A DNA stretch of 64,000 nt, taken from NCBI RefSeq assembly GCF_000571935.1, contig NZ_ATAX01000026.1:124001-188000 (forward strand), written 5' to 3'. The notes beneath the pieces were generated by a model. It worked only from the letters and a program-made list of their open reading frames with translations. It was not told where the DNA came from and made no database searches. The DNA comes from Ruminococcus flavefaciens 007c. GTDB taxonomy: Bacteria > Bacillota > Clostridia > Oscillospirales > Ruminococcaceae. How positions within the stretch are numbered: the first letter of the stretch is position 1; each line of letters begins with the position of its first letter. This document shows positions 1 to 7,055 of the stretch, piece after piece. The position numbers and the translations under genes are program-made.

Positions 1-128
1 GAAACTCCGTCCGAGGTGTTATTGGTTTTTATATCATTATTCTCTTTTGTCCGTTTTCCGCATGATACTGCGCTTAATCCCGACAGCATTATCACAAGCG
101 CTGCCGAAAAAGATATTATTTTTTTCAT
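1..128 (-). CDS. Lipoprotein, N-terminal part (cut by window edge)
   Basis: The reverse strand encodes a start at 128 followed by about 42 residues: a Met-Lys-Lys start, a hydrophobic stretch and a lipobox-like LSAVSC at about residues 18-23, then a polar Lys/Asn/Thr-rich linker. That is a standard lipoprotein signal peptide, so the product is probably anchored on the outer face of the membrane. The gene runs off the left edge and its functional domain is not visible. AAAGGA lies just upstream of the ATG. It follows the sigma-factor partner gene by 19 nt on the same strand and is probably in that operon. Confidence 0.6.
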   Translation of the reverse strand, partial: MKKIISFSAALVIMLSGLSAVSCGKRTKENNDIKTNNTSDGV

Positions 129-147
129 AATATGTCCTTTCTTGTGT

Positions 148-987
148 TTAAGACATTCTCACATCATTTATCCTCCACTGTTTTCCGTTCCATACAAAAT
201 CGAATACGTATTCCTTGTCCGTGCTGACACAGGCCGAAAAGCCGTATTTCTCATTATTCTGTATCTGCGGCTCAGAAGGAGCCGGTGATGCGTCGGTATT
301 TTTCTCTGTGGTATAGAGCATACCGTTGTATTCGACCAGAACAGGAGCAGATGTATTACCTGAGCTTTCGACAGCTTCATCAATGCTTCTGCTGAGATAT
401 GAACCGCCGCTGTTCTTTAGGGTATCGAAATACTCATCGGTAACAGTCATGCAGATCGTATCATATATTTCCGAGCAGCTGTCAAAGCTTTTGTCGTCGA
501 TCATATAATAATCCACATCTTCTCCCTGCCATTCCGAATTGCGTGAGCTGTATTCGTAGAAATGCCTTGACGTGTCTGCGGTGATTACGTCTCCGTTTAT
601 ATACCCCGAGGCTGAAATGAACTCTTCTGTGAGAAGCTTTGCAATAGCGGCATGGTCGGAATATTCCAGTGAATTGAGAACAGAATTTTTCTTGTCGTTT
701 TTTACTTCTCTTCTGCTCCCGCAGATATACAGTGAGCTTATAGTTATAACAGCGGCTGCGGCAACTGAAGCAGAAACACCGAGAAATCTTCTGAATACAG
801 ACGTTCTGTACCTTTCAACGCCCGAAACGCTGTCATTGTATATGCGGTCGTCCTGCTGAGAAAGCATCTTGCACTGTATGCGTGAAAATATCCGTTCTTT
901 CAGTTCAGCCGGAAGCTCGGAAGTTTTATCCGCATTGTTCCTGTCAGGTTCAGTCAGATCGCCGTTAAACAATTCTTCTATTTTCAT
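148..987 (-). CDS. Membrane protein next to ECF sigma factor (putative anti-sigma factor)
   Basis: About 279 residues if translation starts at the ATG at 987, which has GGAG about 12 nt upstream. A GTG at 996 would add three residues. An N-terminal cytoplasmic part of about 65 residues precedes one membrane segment (about residues 65-88, Ala/Val/Ile-rich), then a large polar extracytoplasmic part. The start overlaps or abuts the stop of the sigma gene, so the two are translationally coupled. This layout is typical of sigma/anti-sigma pairs, but no zinc-finger HxxxCxxC motif is visible, so the anti-sigma role rests on position and topology. The extracellular part has no family I recognise. Confidence 0.6.
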   Translation of the reverse strand: MKIEELFNGDLTEPDRNNADKTSELPAELKERIFSRIQCKMLSQQDDRIYNDSVSGVERYRTSVFRRFLGVSASVAAAAVITISSLYICGSRREVKNDKKNSVLNSLEYSDHAAIAKLLTEEFISASGYINGDVITADTSRHFYEYSSRNSEWQGEDVDYYMIDDKSFDSCSEIYDTICMTVTDEYFDTLKNSGGSYLSRSIDEAVESSGNTSAPVLVEYNGMLYTTEKNTDASPAPSEPQIQNNEKYGFSACVSTDKEYVFDFVWNGKQWRINDVRMS

Positions 988-989
988 TC

Positions 990-1562
990 TCACCACTCCG
1001 CATCCACACCTGCCTTGAACAGCAGGTTTTTAAGTTTTTTTCGCGCACGCTGGATCCTTTTCTGTACAGAGCTTGCTGTCATATTCAGCTCCGAAGCGAT
1101 CTCTCCGGACGATCTGCCATAATAATAATGACGGATAATGATAGACGAATCGGGATCCCCGAGCTTTTTTACACAGTCTATGAGTATCCTTTTCAGTTCC
1201 TTTCGTTCCGAAGCGTTTTCAATATCATTCTCAGATGCTTCATAAAAAGCTGTAACATCGTCTATAGGCACTGTCCTGTTATTTTTTAGCGAAATACGCC
1301 TGAAAAAATCGATAGAGCTTCTTTTTGCGATAGTGGATATGATCCATTTCAGATCGCCGCTGTAAGTTTTTTCCGATTGCAGTGAACGGAATATGTCAAC
1401 GAATATATCAGCCGTACATTCTTCAATGTCCTCAGCTGTCCCGCACGACCGAAGATTATTTGCTGCAATAGTATAGACATAGGTACAGTATTCATCATAC
1501 AGTGCGCGCTGCCATACTTCAGAAGGACCTTTCATAAGTTCTCTGAGCTGACTGTCTGTCAT
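990..1562 (-). CDS. ECF-type RNA polymerase sigma factor
   Basis: 190 residues, the usual length for an extracytoplasmic-function sigma factor. Region 2 lies at about residues 20-85 (core-binding helices with YTIAANNLRS and the DIFRSL helix). Region 4 lies at about 125-185, with a helix-turn-helix around SSGEIASELNMTASSVQKRI. AAAGGA precedes the ATG. It is the first gene of a minus-strand operon with a single-pass membrane partner and a lipoprotein, suggesting envelope-signal control. A perfect palindrome GAACATGTTC (1582-1591) lies 20 nt upstream of the start and may be a regulatory site. The inducing signal cannot be read from the sequence. Confidence 0.88.
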   Translation of the reverse strand: MTDSQLRELMKGPSEVWQRALYDEYCTYVYTIAANNLRSCGTAEDIEECTADIFVDIFRSLQSEKTYSGDLKWIISTIAKRSSIDFFRRISLKNNRTVPIDDVTAFYEASENDIENASERKELKRILIDCVKKLGDPDSSIIIRHYYYGRSSGEIASELNMTASSVQKRIQRARKKLKNLLFKAGVDAEW

Positions 1563-1671
1563 ATTCCTTTTTCACCCCTTTGAACATGTTCGTCTTAATA
1601 ATCGTTCTTAAAAGTCCTTGGCGGACATATTTTCCAAAAAAATTTTTAAACGGATTTTCCCTTAAGCTGAA

Positions 1672-1699
1672 AGTCCTCACAGCCGGAACTGCGAGGACT
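1672..1699 (-). terminator. Hairpin downstream of trkA (shared family)
   Basis: An 11-bp stem, AGTCCTCACAG against CTGCGAGGACT with one mismatch, and a 6-nt CCGGAA loop. It lies about 45 nt downstream of the trkA stop. The sequence closely matches two other hairpins (3995-4022 and 6877-6903). This copy lacks a clean U-tract on the minus strand, so its terminator function is less certain. Confidence 0.55.
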
Positions 1700-1742
1700 C
1701 TATTGTTTTATATGGCAGTACGATTTATCATAAGATCTGTTT

Positions 1743-2381
1743 TCAGAATGCCTTCTGAATATCCCTCATACTTCCCAGAATAAGCATGGCATCATCTGTA
1801 TTCAGCACCATATCGGGCGTAGGCAGGACCAGCTGATCTTTGATACGTACTGCGATAACATTCAGATTGTGCTTTTTGCGTATGTCAAGTTCGGCTATTG
1901 TCTTGCTATACCATGCTTTCGGCACACGTACCTCATAAATATTGAGATCACGGTCAAGCTGGAATACATCAAGAATATCGTCGGAGGCTTCCTTTGTTGC
2001 AAGTCTTATAGCAGTCTGCTTCTCGGGATATACTGTTTCGTCAGCTCCGTTGCGGAGGAGAAACTTCTCCTGTACATCATTCTGAGCACGGGAAATAACT
2101 TTTTTAGCTCCGAGATCTTTCAGTAAAGCAGTGGTTTCAAGTGAATCCTGAAAGCTGTCACTGATCGTTACAATACAAACATCGTAATCCGGTATACCGA
2201 GAGAGCGCATAAAATCAGGGTTTGTGCTGTCGCCTATCTGAGCGTTTGTTACAAACGGCAATATGGTATTTATACGTTCTTCATTGCTGTCAATTGCCAT
2301 TATCTCACAACGGAGCTGCGACATACGCTTTGCTATATGTATACCGAACTGTCCTGCACCGATTATCAAAACTGATTTCAT
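1743..2381 (-). CDS. trkA: TrkA/KtrA-family potassium uptake regulatory subunit
   Basis: 212 residues, the length of the single-unit KtrA/TrkA proteins. The N-terminal Rossmann RCK domain (about 1-120) starts with VLIIGAGQFGIHIAKRM and carries a conserved acidic residue (AIDSNEERI) for adenine-nucleotide ribose binding. RCK_C follows at about 130-212. The protein forms a cytosolic ring that gates the TrkH/KtrB channel subunit in response to nucleotide. The trkH gene lies just upstream on the same strand, separated by a 165-nt gap with three hairpins. The start ATG at 2381 follows AAAGGAG. Whether it should be named ktrA or trkA is a matter of convention. Confidence 0.9.
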   Translation of the reverse strand: MKSVLIIGAGQFGIHIAKRMSQLRCEIMAIDSNEERINTILPFVTNAQIGDSTNPDFMRSLGIPDYDVCIVTISDSFQDSLETTALLKDLGAKKVISRAQNDVQEKFLLRNGADETVYPEKQTAIRLATKEASDDILDVFQLDRDLNIYEVRVPKAWYSKTIAELDIRKKHNLNVIAVRIKDQLVLPTPDMVLNTDDAMLILGSMRDIQKAF

Positions 2382-2413
2382 AATTTTTACTCCTTTATAA
2401 TTGATGTATACTC

Positions 2414-2491
2414 AATAACCGCCGCAAGGCGGTTATTTCCCCGAACTGTGCTCGGGGAGCGCAAATTCCTTATAAAACAGAGAATTTGCGC
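2414..2491. repeat. Cluster of three consecutive hairpins between trkH and trkA
   Basis: Three inverted repeats follow one another. 2414-2437 has a perfect 10-bp stem with a GCAA tetraloop. 2439-2457 has a 6-bp stem CCCCGA/TCGGGG. 2459-2491 has a perfect 10-bp stem GCGCAAATTC/GAATTTGCGC with a 13-nt loop. They lie between two genes that should be cotranscribed, with no strong U-tract, so an mRNA processing or stability role is more likely than plain termination. Confidence 0.7.
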
Positions 2492-2545
2492 GTCACATTC
2501 CTTTATGTCAAGCTCATTTTTAGTTGTTGAGCAAGACAATAATTA

Positions 2546-3886
2546 TTATCCGACAGTGACTTTTTCCTGCGGAAGTCTTGAGACATCATTATTTGACGCG
2601 AATGCAGCATATATCAGCGTCAAGCCGCCGACTCTTCCTGCAAACATAAGTATCATAAGAATAATATGCGAGGGTAAGGAAAGAGATGTGGTTATCCCGA
2701 GAGTCAGCCCCGCAGTTCCCAGAGCGGAACCTGTTTCAAACAGGCAGCTTGTAAGCGGAAGAGATTCAATAAGGCTTACCGCAATGCCTGTTGAAAGGAA
2801 AAGTGAGATATACATAAATAGTATGGCACCGGCAGTACGTATAGTGTCAGTGGAAATACGGCGGTTAAAACATTCGACATCGTTCTTGCGCCTGAAAACG
2901 CTCAATGCCGAGAGAAACAGTACGGCAACAGTGGAGGTTTTCATTCCTCCGGCAGTTGAACCCGAGCATCCGCCGATAAGCATAAGCACTGTCATAAGCA
3001 TTGCGCTTGTTTCGCGCATTACCGAAAAGTCAGCTGTGTTGAAGCCTGCTGTTCTCGCCGTCACGGATTGGAATGAAGAATGAAGTATCCGCTCTTTTAA
3101 CGGTTCATCCGAGTATTCCGAAAAAAAGAAGAATATGGCAGGCAGAAGCAATAATACTGCTGTTGTGAAGAGCACGACCTTGGACTGCAAACGATACTTC
3201 TTTAAATGATGACGGTGCTGGATAACGTCATCCCATGTAAGGAATCCGATGCCTCCGATGATTATAAGCAGCATAATTACAGTGTTTACATATATATTGC
3301 CGCCGTAGGAGGTCAGTGATGAAAAAGGTTCTTTAACTCCCATAAGATCGAATCCGGCATTACAGAATGCGGATACCGAATGGAACAGGGAATACCAGAT
3401 ACCTTTTACGGCTCCGAAATCATGGCAGAATACGGGATATAACAGTGCCGCACCTGTCAGTTCAAACAAAGCTGTCATTTTGAGAATGAATTTTGTCAGA
3501 GTGAGAATGCCTCCCACCTGAGGGGCCGAAATAGAATCCTGCATCATACCGCGAAAGCCCAATCCGATCTTTTTCCCTGAAAGCCTTGTTATCATCAGAC
3601 CTATTGTAATAACGCCCATACCGCCTATCTGGATCAGAGTCAATATTATTGCCTGACCAAATAAAGACCAGTGTGTTGCTGTATCCTTAACTACCAGACC
3701 TGTAACACAGGAAGCTGAAATTGCTGTGAACAGCGTATCCTTAAAGGGCGTGACCGTTCGGCTTTGTGATGATATCGGAAGCATGAGCAAAAGAGCTCCT
3801 GTGAGAATAAGTATCATGAAACCAATGCTTATTACCCTGAATGAATTGTGATTATGGCTGGATTTTTTCACTTTATCCTTTTTCAT
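2546..3886 (-). CDS. trkH: TrkH/KtrB-family potassium transporter
   Basis: About 446 residues from the ATG at 3886, chosen because CGGAGAT lies at the right spacing; an upstream ATG at 3904 would add six residues. It is an integral membrane protein with about ten hydrophobic segments arranged as four pore-loop repeats. The selectivity-filter segments are visible: CVTGLVV (about 70), FCNAGFDLMG (about 190), ARTAGFNTADF (about 290) and GSALGTAGLTLG (about 405). It imports K+ with the TrkA subunit encoded downstream. No c-di-AMP riboswitch-like leader was recognised in the short upstream region. Confidence 0.93.
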   Translation of the reverse strand: MKKDKVKKSSHNHNSFRVISIGFMILILTGALLLMLPISSQSRTVTPFKDTLFTAISASCVTGLVVKDTATHWSLFGQAIILTLIQIGGMGVITIGLMITRLSGKKIGLGFRGMMQDSISAPQVGGILTLTKFILKMTALFELTGAALLYPVFCHDFGAVKGIWYSLFHSVSAFCNAGFDLMGVKEPFSSLTSYGGNIYVNTVIMLLIIIGGIGFLTWDDVIQHRHHLKKYRLQSKVVLFTTAVLLLLPAIFFFFSEYSDEPLKERILHSSFQSVTARTAGFNTADFSVMRETSAMLMTVLMLIGGCSGSTAGGMKTSTVAVLFLSALSVFRRKNDVECFNRRISTDTIRTAGAILFMYISLFLSTGIAVSLIESLPLTSCLFETGSALGTAGLTLGITTSLSLPSHIILMILMFAGRVGGLTLIYAAFASNNDVSRLPQEKVTVG

Positions 3887-3949
3887 ATAATATCTCCGAA
3901 TCATAAGTGGTTTATAAAATTTTTGACGTGTATTTTTTACAGCTTAAAT

Positions 3950-3978
3950 ATTATACCATAGACAGAGAGATTTTGCAA
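3950..3978 (-). promoter_or_regulatory. Promoter for trkH
   Basis: Reading the minus strand, TTGCAA (3973-3978) and TATAAT (3950-3955) are separated by exactly 17 nt, about 65 nt upstream of the trkH start. Confidence 0.65.
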
Positions 3979-3987
3979 TTGTCAAAT

Positions 3988-4022
3988 GAAAAAAAGTCCT
4001 CACAGCCGAAACTGTGAGGACT
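3988..4022 (-). terminator. Terminator ending the defence-remnant operon
   Basis: A perfect 11-bp stem (3995-4005 with 4012-4022) and a CCGAAA loop. On the minus strand it is followed by about eight U residues. It lies downstream of the recombinase remnant and upstream of the trkH promoter. The stem closely resembles the hairpins at 1672-1699 and 6877-6903. Confidence 0.85.
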
Positions 4023-4066
4023 GGATGCTTTTATTGAGTTATCTCTCCGTCAAGAATTATTTCTTG

Positions 4067-4513
4067 TCAGCAATAGCAGCCTGAGCAGCCCTCCACCAAC
4101 GCAGGCGCATATGATGCCCCGAAAAGCTTGATTTTATGGGCTTTTTTATTGCCATCCACATTGCACGTTTTCGGAGTTTTGTCATCGCCTGTGAAGTGCA
4201 GATACCAATCGAAGGAGTTCTCATTCACCACAATTTTTTCTACAAATGCTTCGATAACTGCCTCGGGAATATCCTCATCGGAGTCAAAATCAGTGTACCG
4301 TTCAAGAGCATATCTCAGCAGAGTGATACGCTCGTCGTAGTCGGGAACATCACTTGTCTCTGTGACTTTCTCCGTAGGCGAAAGCTCACATATCTGCCCC
4401 TGCAAAGAAGCTATCTGCGTATCGACTTCCGACTTCATGTTCATGAACTGCTCTTTTGTGATCTCATCGTCAGCTCTCATGGAGATGAGTTTGTTCAGAC
4501 GCTTTTCCAGTTT
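4067..4513 (-). pseudogene. C-terminal remnant of a large serine recombinase
   Basis: An open frame of 137 codons begins at ATG 4480, but homologous-looking coding continues upstream to about 4513 (Glu/Lys/Leu-rich coiled-coil residues ending LNKLIS). The pattern coiled coil, then MRADDEITKEQF, then AVIEAFVEKIVVNE, is typical of the C-terminal end of large serine recombinases of Firmicutes mobile elements. The catalytic resolvase domain and the zinc-ribbon domain are absent, so this is a fragment with no expected recombinase activity. Its 5' edge abuts the stop of the truncated rloB gene, marking a deletion junction. The assignment rests on remembered family sequence, not a search. Confidence 0.65.
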
Positions 4514-4514
4514 T

Positions 4515-4889
4515 TCAAGCGTTGAACCATTCCTCGATACATGGATTAGTCCAGCCGACGTTAATGCCTTTATCCTCAGCTTGGCAAATTATCTCGTCAA
4601 AGTTCTTGACCTTATCACGATCAAAGATTATCCATATCTCGCCATACTGCGGATTGATGGAGGCAAGATTTCTTGCTTCTTCAACGAGATTATTAGATTT
4701 GGTCTTTATAACCTTGATGACCAATTTGCCTTGCAGTTCTTTAGGAATAGAATCCCTGAGCCCATACATATAATTTTGTTCTGTTTCTTCTGTATCGGTT
4801 ACTATAAAGTAATATCCAAGTTCAGGGACCCTTCTTTTGACCATCTGATCACGAGTTTTTCGCTTTCCGTTTCTTTCAACATGAGCCAT
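4515..4889 (-). CDS. rloB: RloB-family protein, truncated at C-terminus
   Basis: 124 residues against roughly 200 for the usual RloB/AbiLii protein. Family features visible are a basic N-terminus, a TOPRIM-like strand with EETEQNY (about 33-39), the acidic strand IWIIFDRDKV (about 88-97) and NPCIEEWF near the end (about 115). Reading stops two residues later, where relatives continue with a hydrophobic helix and about 80 more residues. Sequence past the stop belongs to a serine recombinase tail. The start at 4889 has AAGGGGG upstream and lies 3 nt after the ATPase stop. RloB partners an RloA/AbiLi ATPase in abortive-infection-type defence. The missing C-terminus probably inactivates it. Confidence 0.7.
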   Translation of the reverse strand: MAHVERNGKRKTRDQMVKRRVPELGYYFIVTDTEETEQNYMYGLRDSIPKELQGKLVIKVIKTKSNNLVEEARNLASINPQYGEIWIIFDRDKVKNFDEIICQAEDKGINVGWTNPCIEEWFNA

Positions 4890-4892
4890 ACT

Positions 4893-6161
4893 TTATTCCC
4901 CCTTGAACATATCAAAATGCTTCAGAGTCGGTATTGCTCCGTACTTGCCCAAAAGATAGTTCTTCTCGTAATTCTCATCCTTGCGAATCTTAACTCCGTC
5001 TTCATCTACAAAATCAGCCAATGAGAAGAGATATGATATTCCGTTTGAATCCTTTTCTGTAAACCAGATCTCATCTCTTCTAAGGATATTGCCGTTAAGC
5101 TGCCATGAGTCATGAGATGTAAAAATCAACTGAGCGTGATTAGTATTGATCTCTGGATCAAGGAACGTAATAACAAATGCTCTTACAAGAAGGGGATGAA
5201 GTCTGGCATTAAGCTCGTCAATAAAGAAAACTCCACCCGTTGACAGCACATCCTGTAACATAGGATATAACGCAAACATCTTAAGCGTTCCTGCCGATTC
5301 ATGCTGAAGGGGGATAGATGTTGTCTGATCGGAATCTATCATTTTGTGAACTGCGTCAATTCTGAACTGCTTATCTGCATCATCGACTTCAGACTTGATA
5401 ACTTCAACGTTAAAACCAATTATTGACGGATCAAATGATGAAAAGTAGTCAACGACCTTCTGCTGAACCTTTTTATCTTCTTCAAATCCTTCCGGGATAA
5501 GCTGAGATAAGAAAAAGTTCTCGATTGGTCTGCCAAAATCTGCAAAATCATTATGCACAAACCAATCCCTTATAAACTTAAGCTTTGCTATTTTGAGCTT
5601 GGCACCAAGAGAGACAACAAGGGTTTCCTTTTCTAATGCGATGATCAAGTTCTCTCGACTTTTAGCAGGAATACCTGCAAAATCGAAATCTTCTCCATTA
5701 CGGTAGAAAATACGCTTGAAATCACCTCTCGATGACTTAGACTTATAGTTTAGCCATTCCTCACATACGCCATTACTATCGACTGTGAATCCATAATTGT
5801 AAGTCTTTGCACCATTTTTTTCTGAGTCTATAAAATACACTTCAAATGATGATTCGGCATTTTTGCTGGTACTATCAAATAAAAATGGGGTTGGCTTGAA
5901 AAACTTTGATTTTTTCTTTGAATCAGATTCATCGCCGTAATCAAGTGAATTGATAACATACGTTGACATATATCTGAAAGCTTCCTGAACATTTGACTTT
6001 CCGCTTGCATTCGCACCAAATATAGCCGCGACAGGCAATACCTTTTCATTTGCAATAGAAACAACATGGTTATTAAATTCAGAAATCTTTGTTGCCGATA
6101 AATCTAATATTGTATCATCTTTAAATGATTTAAAATTCTTATAATTGAACTGTAGTAACAT
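4893..6161 (-). CDS. RloA/AbiLi-like AAA-type ATPase
   Basis: 422 residues from the ATG at 6161, which has GGAGG at proper spacing; the frame stays open a further 18 codons upstream. It is an SMC/OLD-like ATPase of the COG1106 type. N-terminal residues NFKSFKDDTI precede Walker A (about G49-S56, GANASGKS). The Walker B region GGVFFIDELNARLHP falls at about residue 320, and a switch His is in IFTSHD at about 365. It lies 3 nt upstream of the RloB-family gene. Such pairs (RloA/RloB, AbiLi/AbiLii) are known phage-defence modules in which the ATPase senses infection. This gene looks intact while its partner is truncated. Confidence 0.8.
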   Translation of the reverse strand: MLLQFNYKNFKSFKDDTILDLSATKISEFNNHVVSIANEKVLPVAAIFGANASGKSNVQEAFRYMSTYVINSLDYGDESDSKKKSKFFKPTPFLFDSTSKNAESSFEVYFIDSEKNGAKTYNYGFTVDSNGVCEEWLNYKSKSSRGDFKRIFYRNGEDFDFAGIPAKSRENLIIALEKETLVVSLGAKLKIAKLKFIRDWFVHNDFADFGRPIENFFLSQLIPEGFEEDKKVQQKVVDYFSSFDPSIIGFNVEVIKSEVDDADKQFRIDAVHKMIDSDQTTSIPLQHESAGTLKMFALYPMLQDVLSTGGVFFIDELNARLHPLLVRAFVITFLDPEINTNHAQLIFTSHDSWQLNGNILRRDEIWFTEKDSNGISYLFSLADFVDEDGVKIRKDENYEKNYLLGKYGAIPTLKHFDMFKGE

Positions 6162-6195
6162 AGTATTATGCCTCCTTATAATCTCCTTACTATAT

Positions 6196-6223
6196 ATTAT
6201 ACTCAAAAAAAGCAAAATGTCAA
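6196..6223 (-). promoter_or_regulatory. Promoter for the ATPase/rloB operon
   Basis: Minus strand TTGACA (6218-6223), 16-nt spacer, TATAAT (6196-6201), about 35 nt upstream of the ATPase start. A 31-nt inverted repeat abuts the -35 box upstream. Confidence 0.75.
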
Positions 6224-6254
6224 CATCTAATTGAGAAAAAATCTCATTTAGATG
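6224..6254. promoter_or_regulatory. Inverted repeat abutting the -35 box (operator or terminator)
   Basis: A 13-bp inverted repeat with one mismatch (CATCTAATTGAGA at 6224-6236 and TCTCATTTAGATG at 6242-6254) and a 5-nt A/T loop. It directly touches the -35 of the ATPase promoter. It could bind a repressor or be a leftover terminator. The remaining sequence from 6255 to 6475 is AT- and pyrimidine-rich with no feature I can support. Confidence 0.6.
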
Positions 6255-6475
6255 CTGTTTTGTATGCGTATCAAAGAATCCTCATAGAAATGACCTATGG
6301 GAATTCTGGTTTATTACGTTTTACCTATAAATACTAATAACTACTATCATACTCCTATCCTTCTCCTAAGATTTCCTATCTTCATCTTGCTGTCACGCAG
6401 CTGAGAAGTATAAACTGTTCTGGTTATATAATCACCTAACATGATTCCGGTGTCATGGAACATCTTTTCACCGAC

Positions 6476-6724
6476 TTAAAATCCTCGTCCCGAGGCAGTA
6501 AAGATCTCCACAATATCATCATTTGTCAACTTATAATCAAAAGGAGTAAACTTCGGTCGACAATACAAACCATTACACAGTCTGATCAGTTTCTTTTCTT
6601 TGCAGGCTCTTTCAAGTAGCTTATAATAGTATGCCTCGCTCCAGCGATAATTAAGGTCCTTTTCTCTATAGTATTTGCTCGCAATAATAGGTTCAAGCGG
6701 ATCAAAATCACAAAGCTCGATCAA
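6476..6724 (-). pseudogene. Fragment of a DUF6088/AbiEi-antitoxin-like winged-helix protein
   Basis: An 82-codon frame with only a TTG at its head and no ribosome site at that spot. It contains a winged-helix-like stretch (YYKLLERACKEKKLIRLCNG, then LYCRPKFTPF) like the N-terminal DNA-binding part of DUF6088/AbiEi antitoxin-type proteins, which normally run to about 200 residues. A good GAGG and ATG near 6750 open a different frame that stops after seven codons, suggesting a frameshift at the start. The frame also ends early. It lies in the same decayed patch as the truncated rloB. Identification is by motif feel only. Confidence 0.45.
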
Positions 6725-6871
6725 AAATTCAGTTACCGCAGTAATAAGGCATCACCTCGCACTTTTTATCGATTATACCATGATAAAAAAGTGTCAAGTA
6801 AAAACGCATTTTACGTAAAAAACCGTCAACTAAAACGCACATTTACATAAAACGCCCATATTTCAAGCCAC

Positions 6872-6904
6872 AAAAAAGCTCTCACAGCCGAAACTGTGAG
6901 AGCC
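6872..6904 (-). terminator. Terminator downstream of ppdK
   Basis: A perfect stem of at least 10 bp (6878-6887 with 6894-6903) and a CCGAAA loop, followed on the minus strand by six U residues. It is nearly identical to the hairpin at 3995-4022, with two compensated base-pair changes in the stem. Confidence 0.8.
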
Positions 6905-6927
6905 TTATTAGAAACTATTCTATCGGC

Positions 6928-7055
6928 TCAGACATACACGTTTACACGGATGTCACGCCAATTATGGAATTCACGCTTCTCGGACTTAGCTTTGAAGTAC
7001 ATCTCCGCATCGCCCTGAAACAGCGTAAAATCGCCGATTTTGAGATAGTCGTGAA
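6928..7055 (-). other. Possible short coding remnant after ppdK
   Basis: The minus-strand frame that overlaps the ppdK end continues 43 codons past the ppdK stop with protein-like composition (IGDFTLFQGDAEMYFKAKSE, then several Trp/Arg/Val residues). There is no start or ribosome site of its own. It could be the tail of a decayed gene or read-through noise before the terminator. No family recognised. Confidence 0.2.

Noticed and set aside
3887..4066. c-di-AMP (ydaO-type) riboswitch before trkH
   Set aside because: Potassium transporters often have one, but the leader is only about 60 nt and shows none of the conserved elements.
4362..5024. 220-codon plus-strand frame across the defence patch
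   Set aside because: It overlaps the RloB-like and recombinase sequences, which have recognisable motifs on the other strand.
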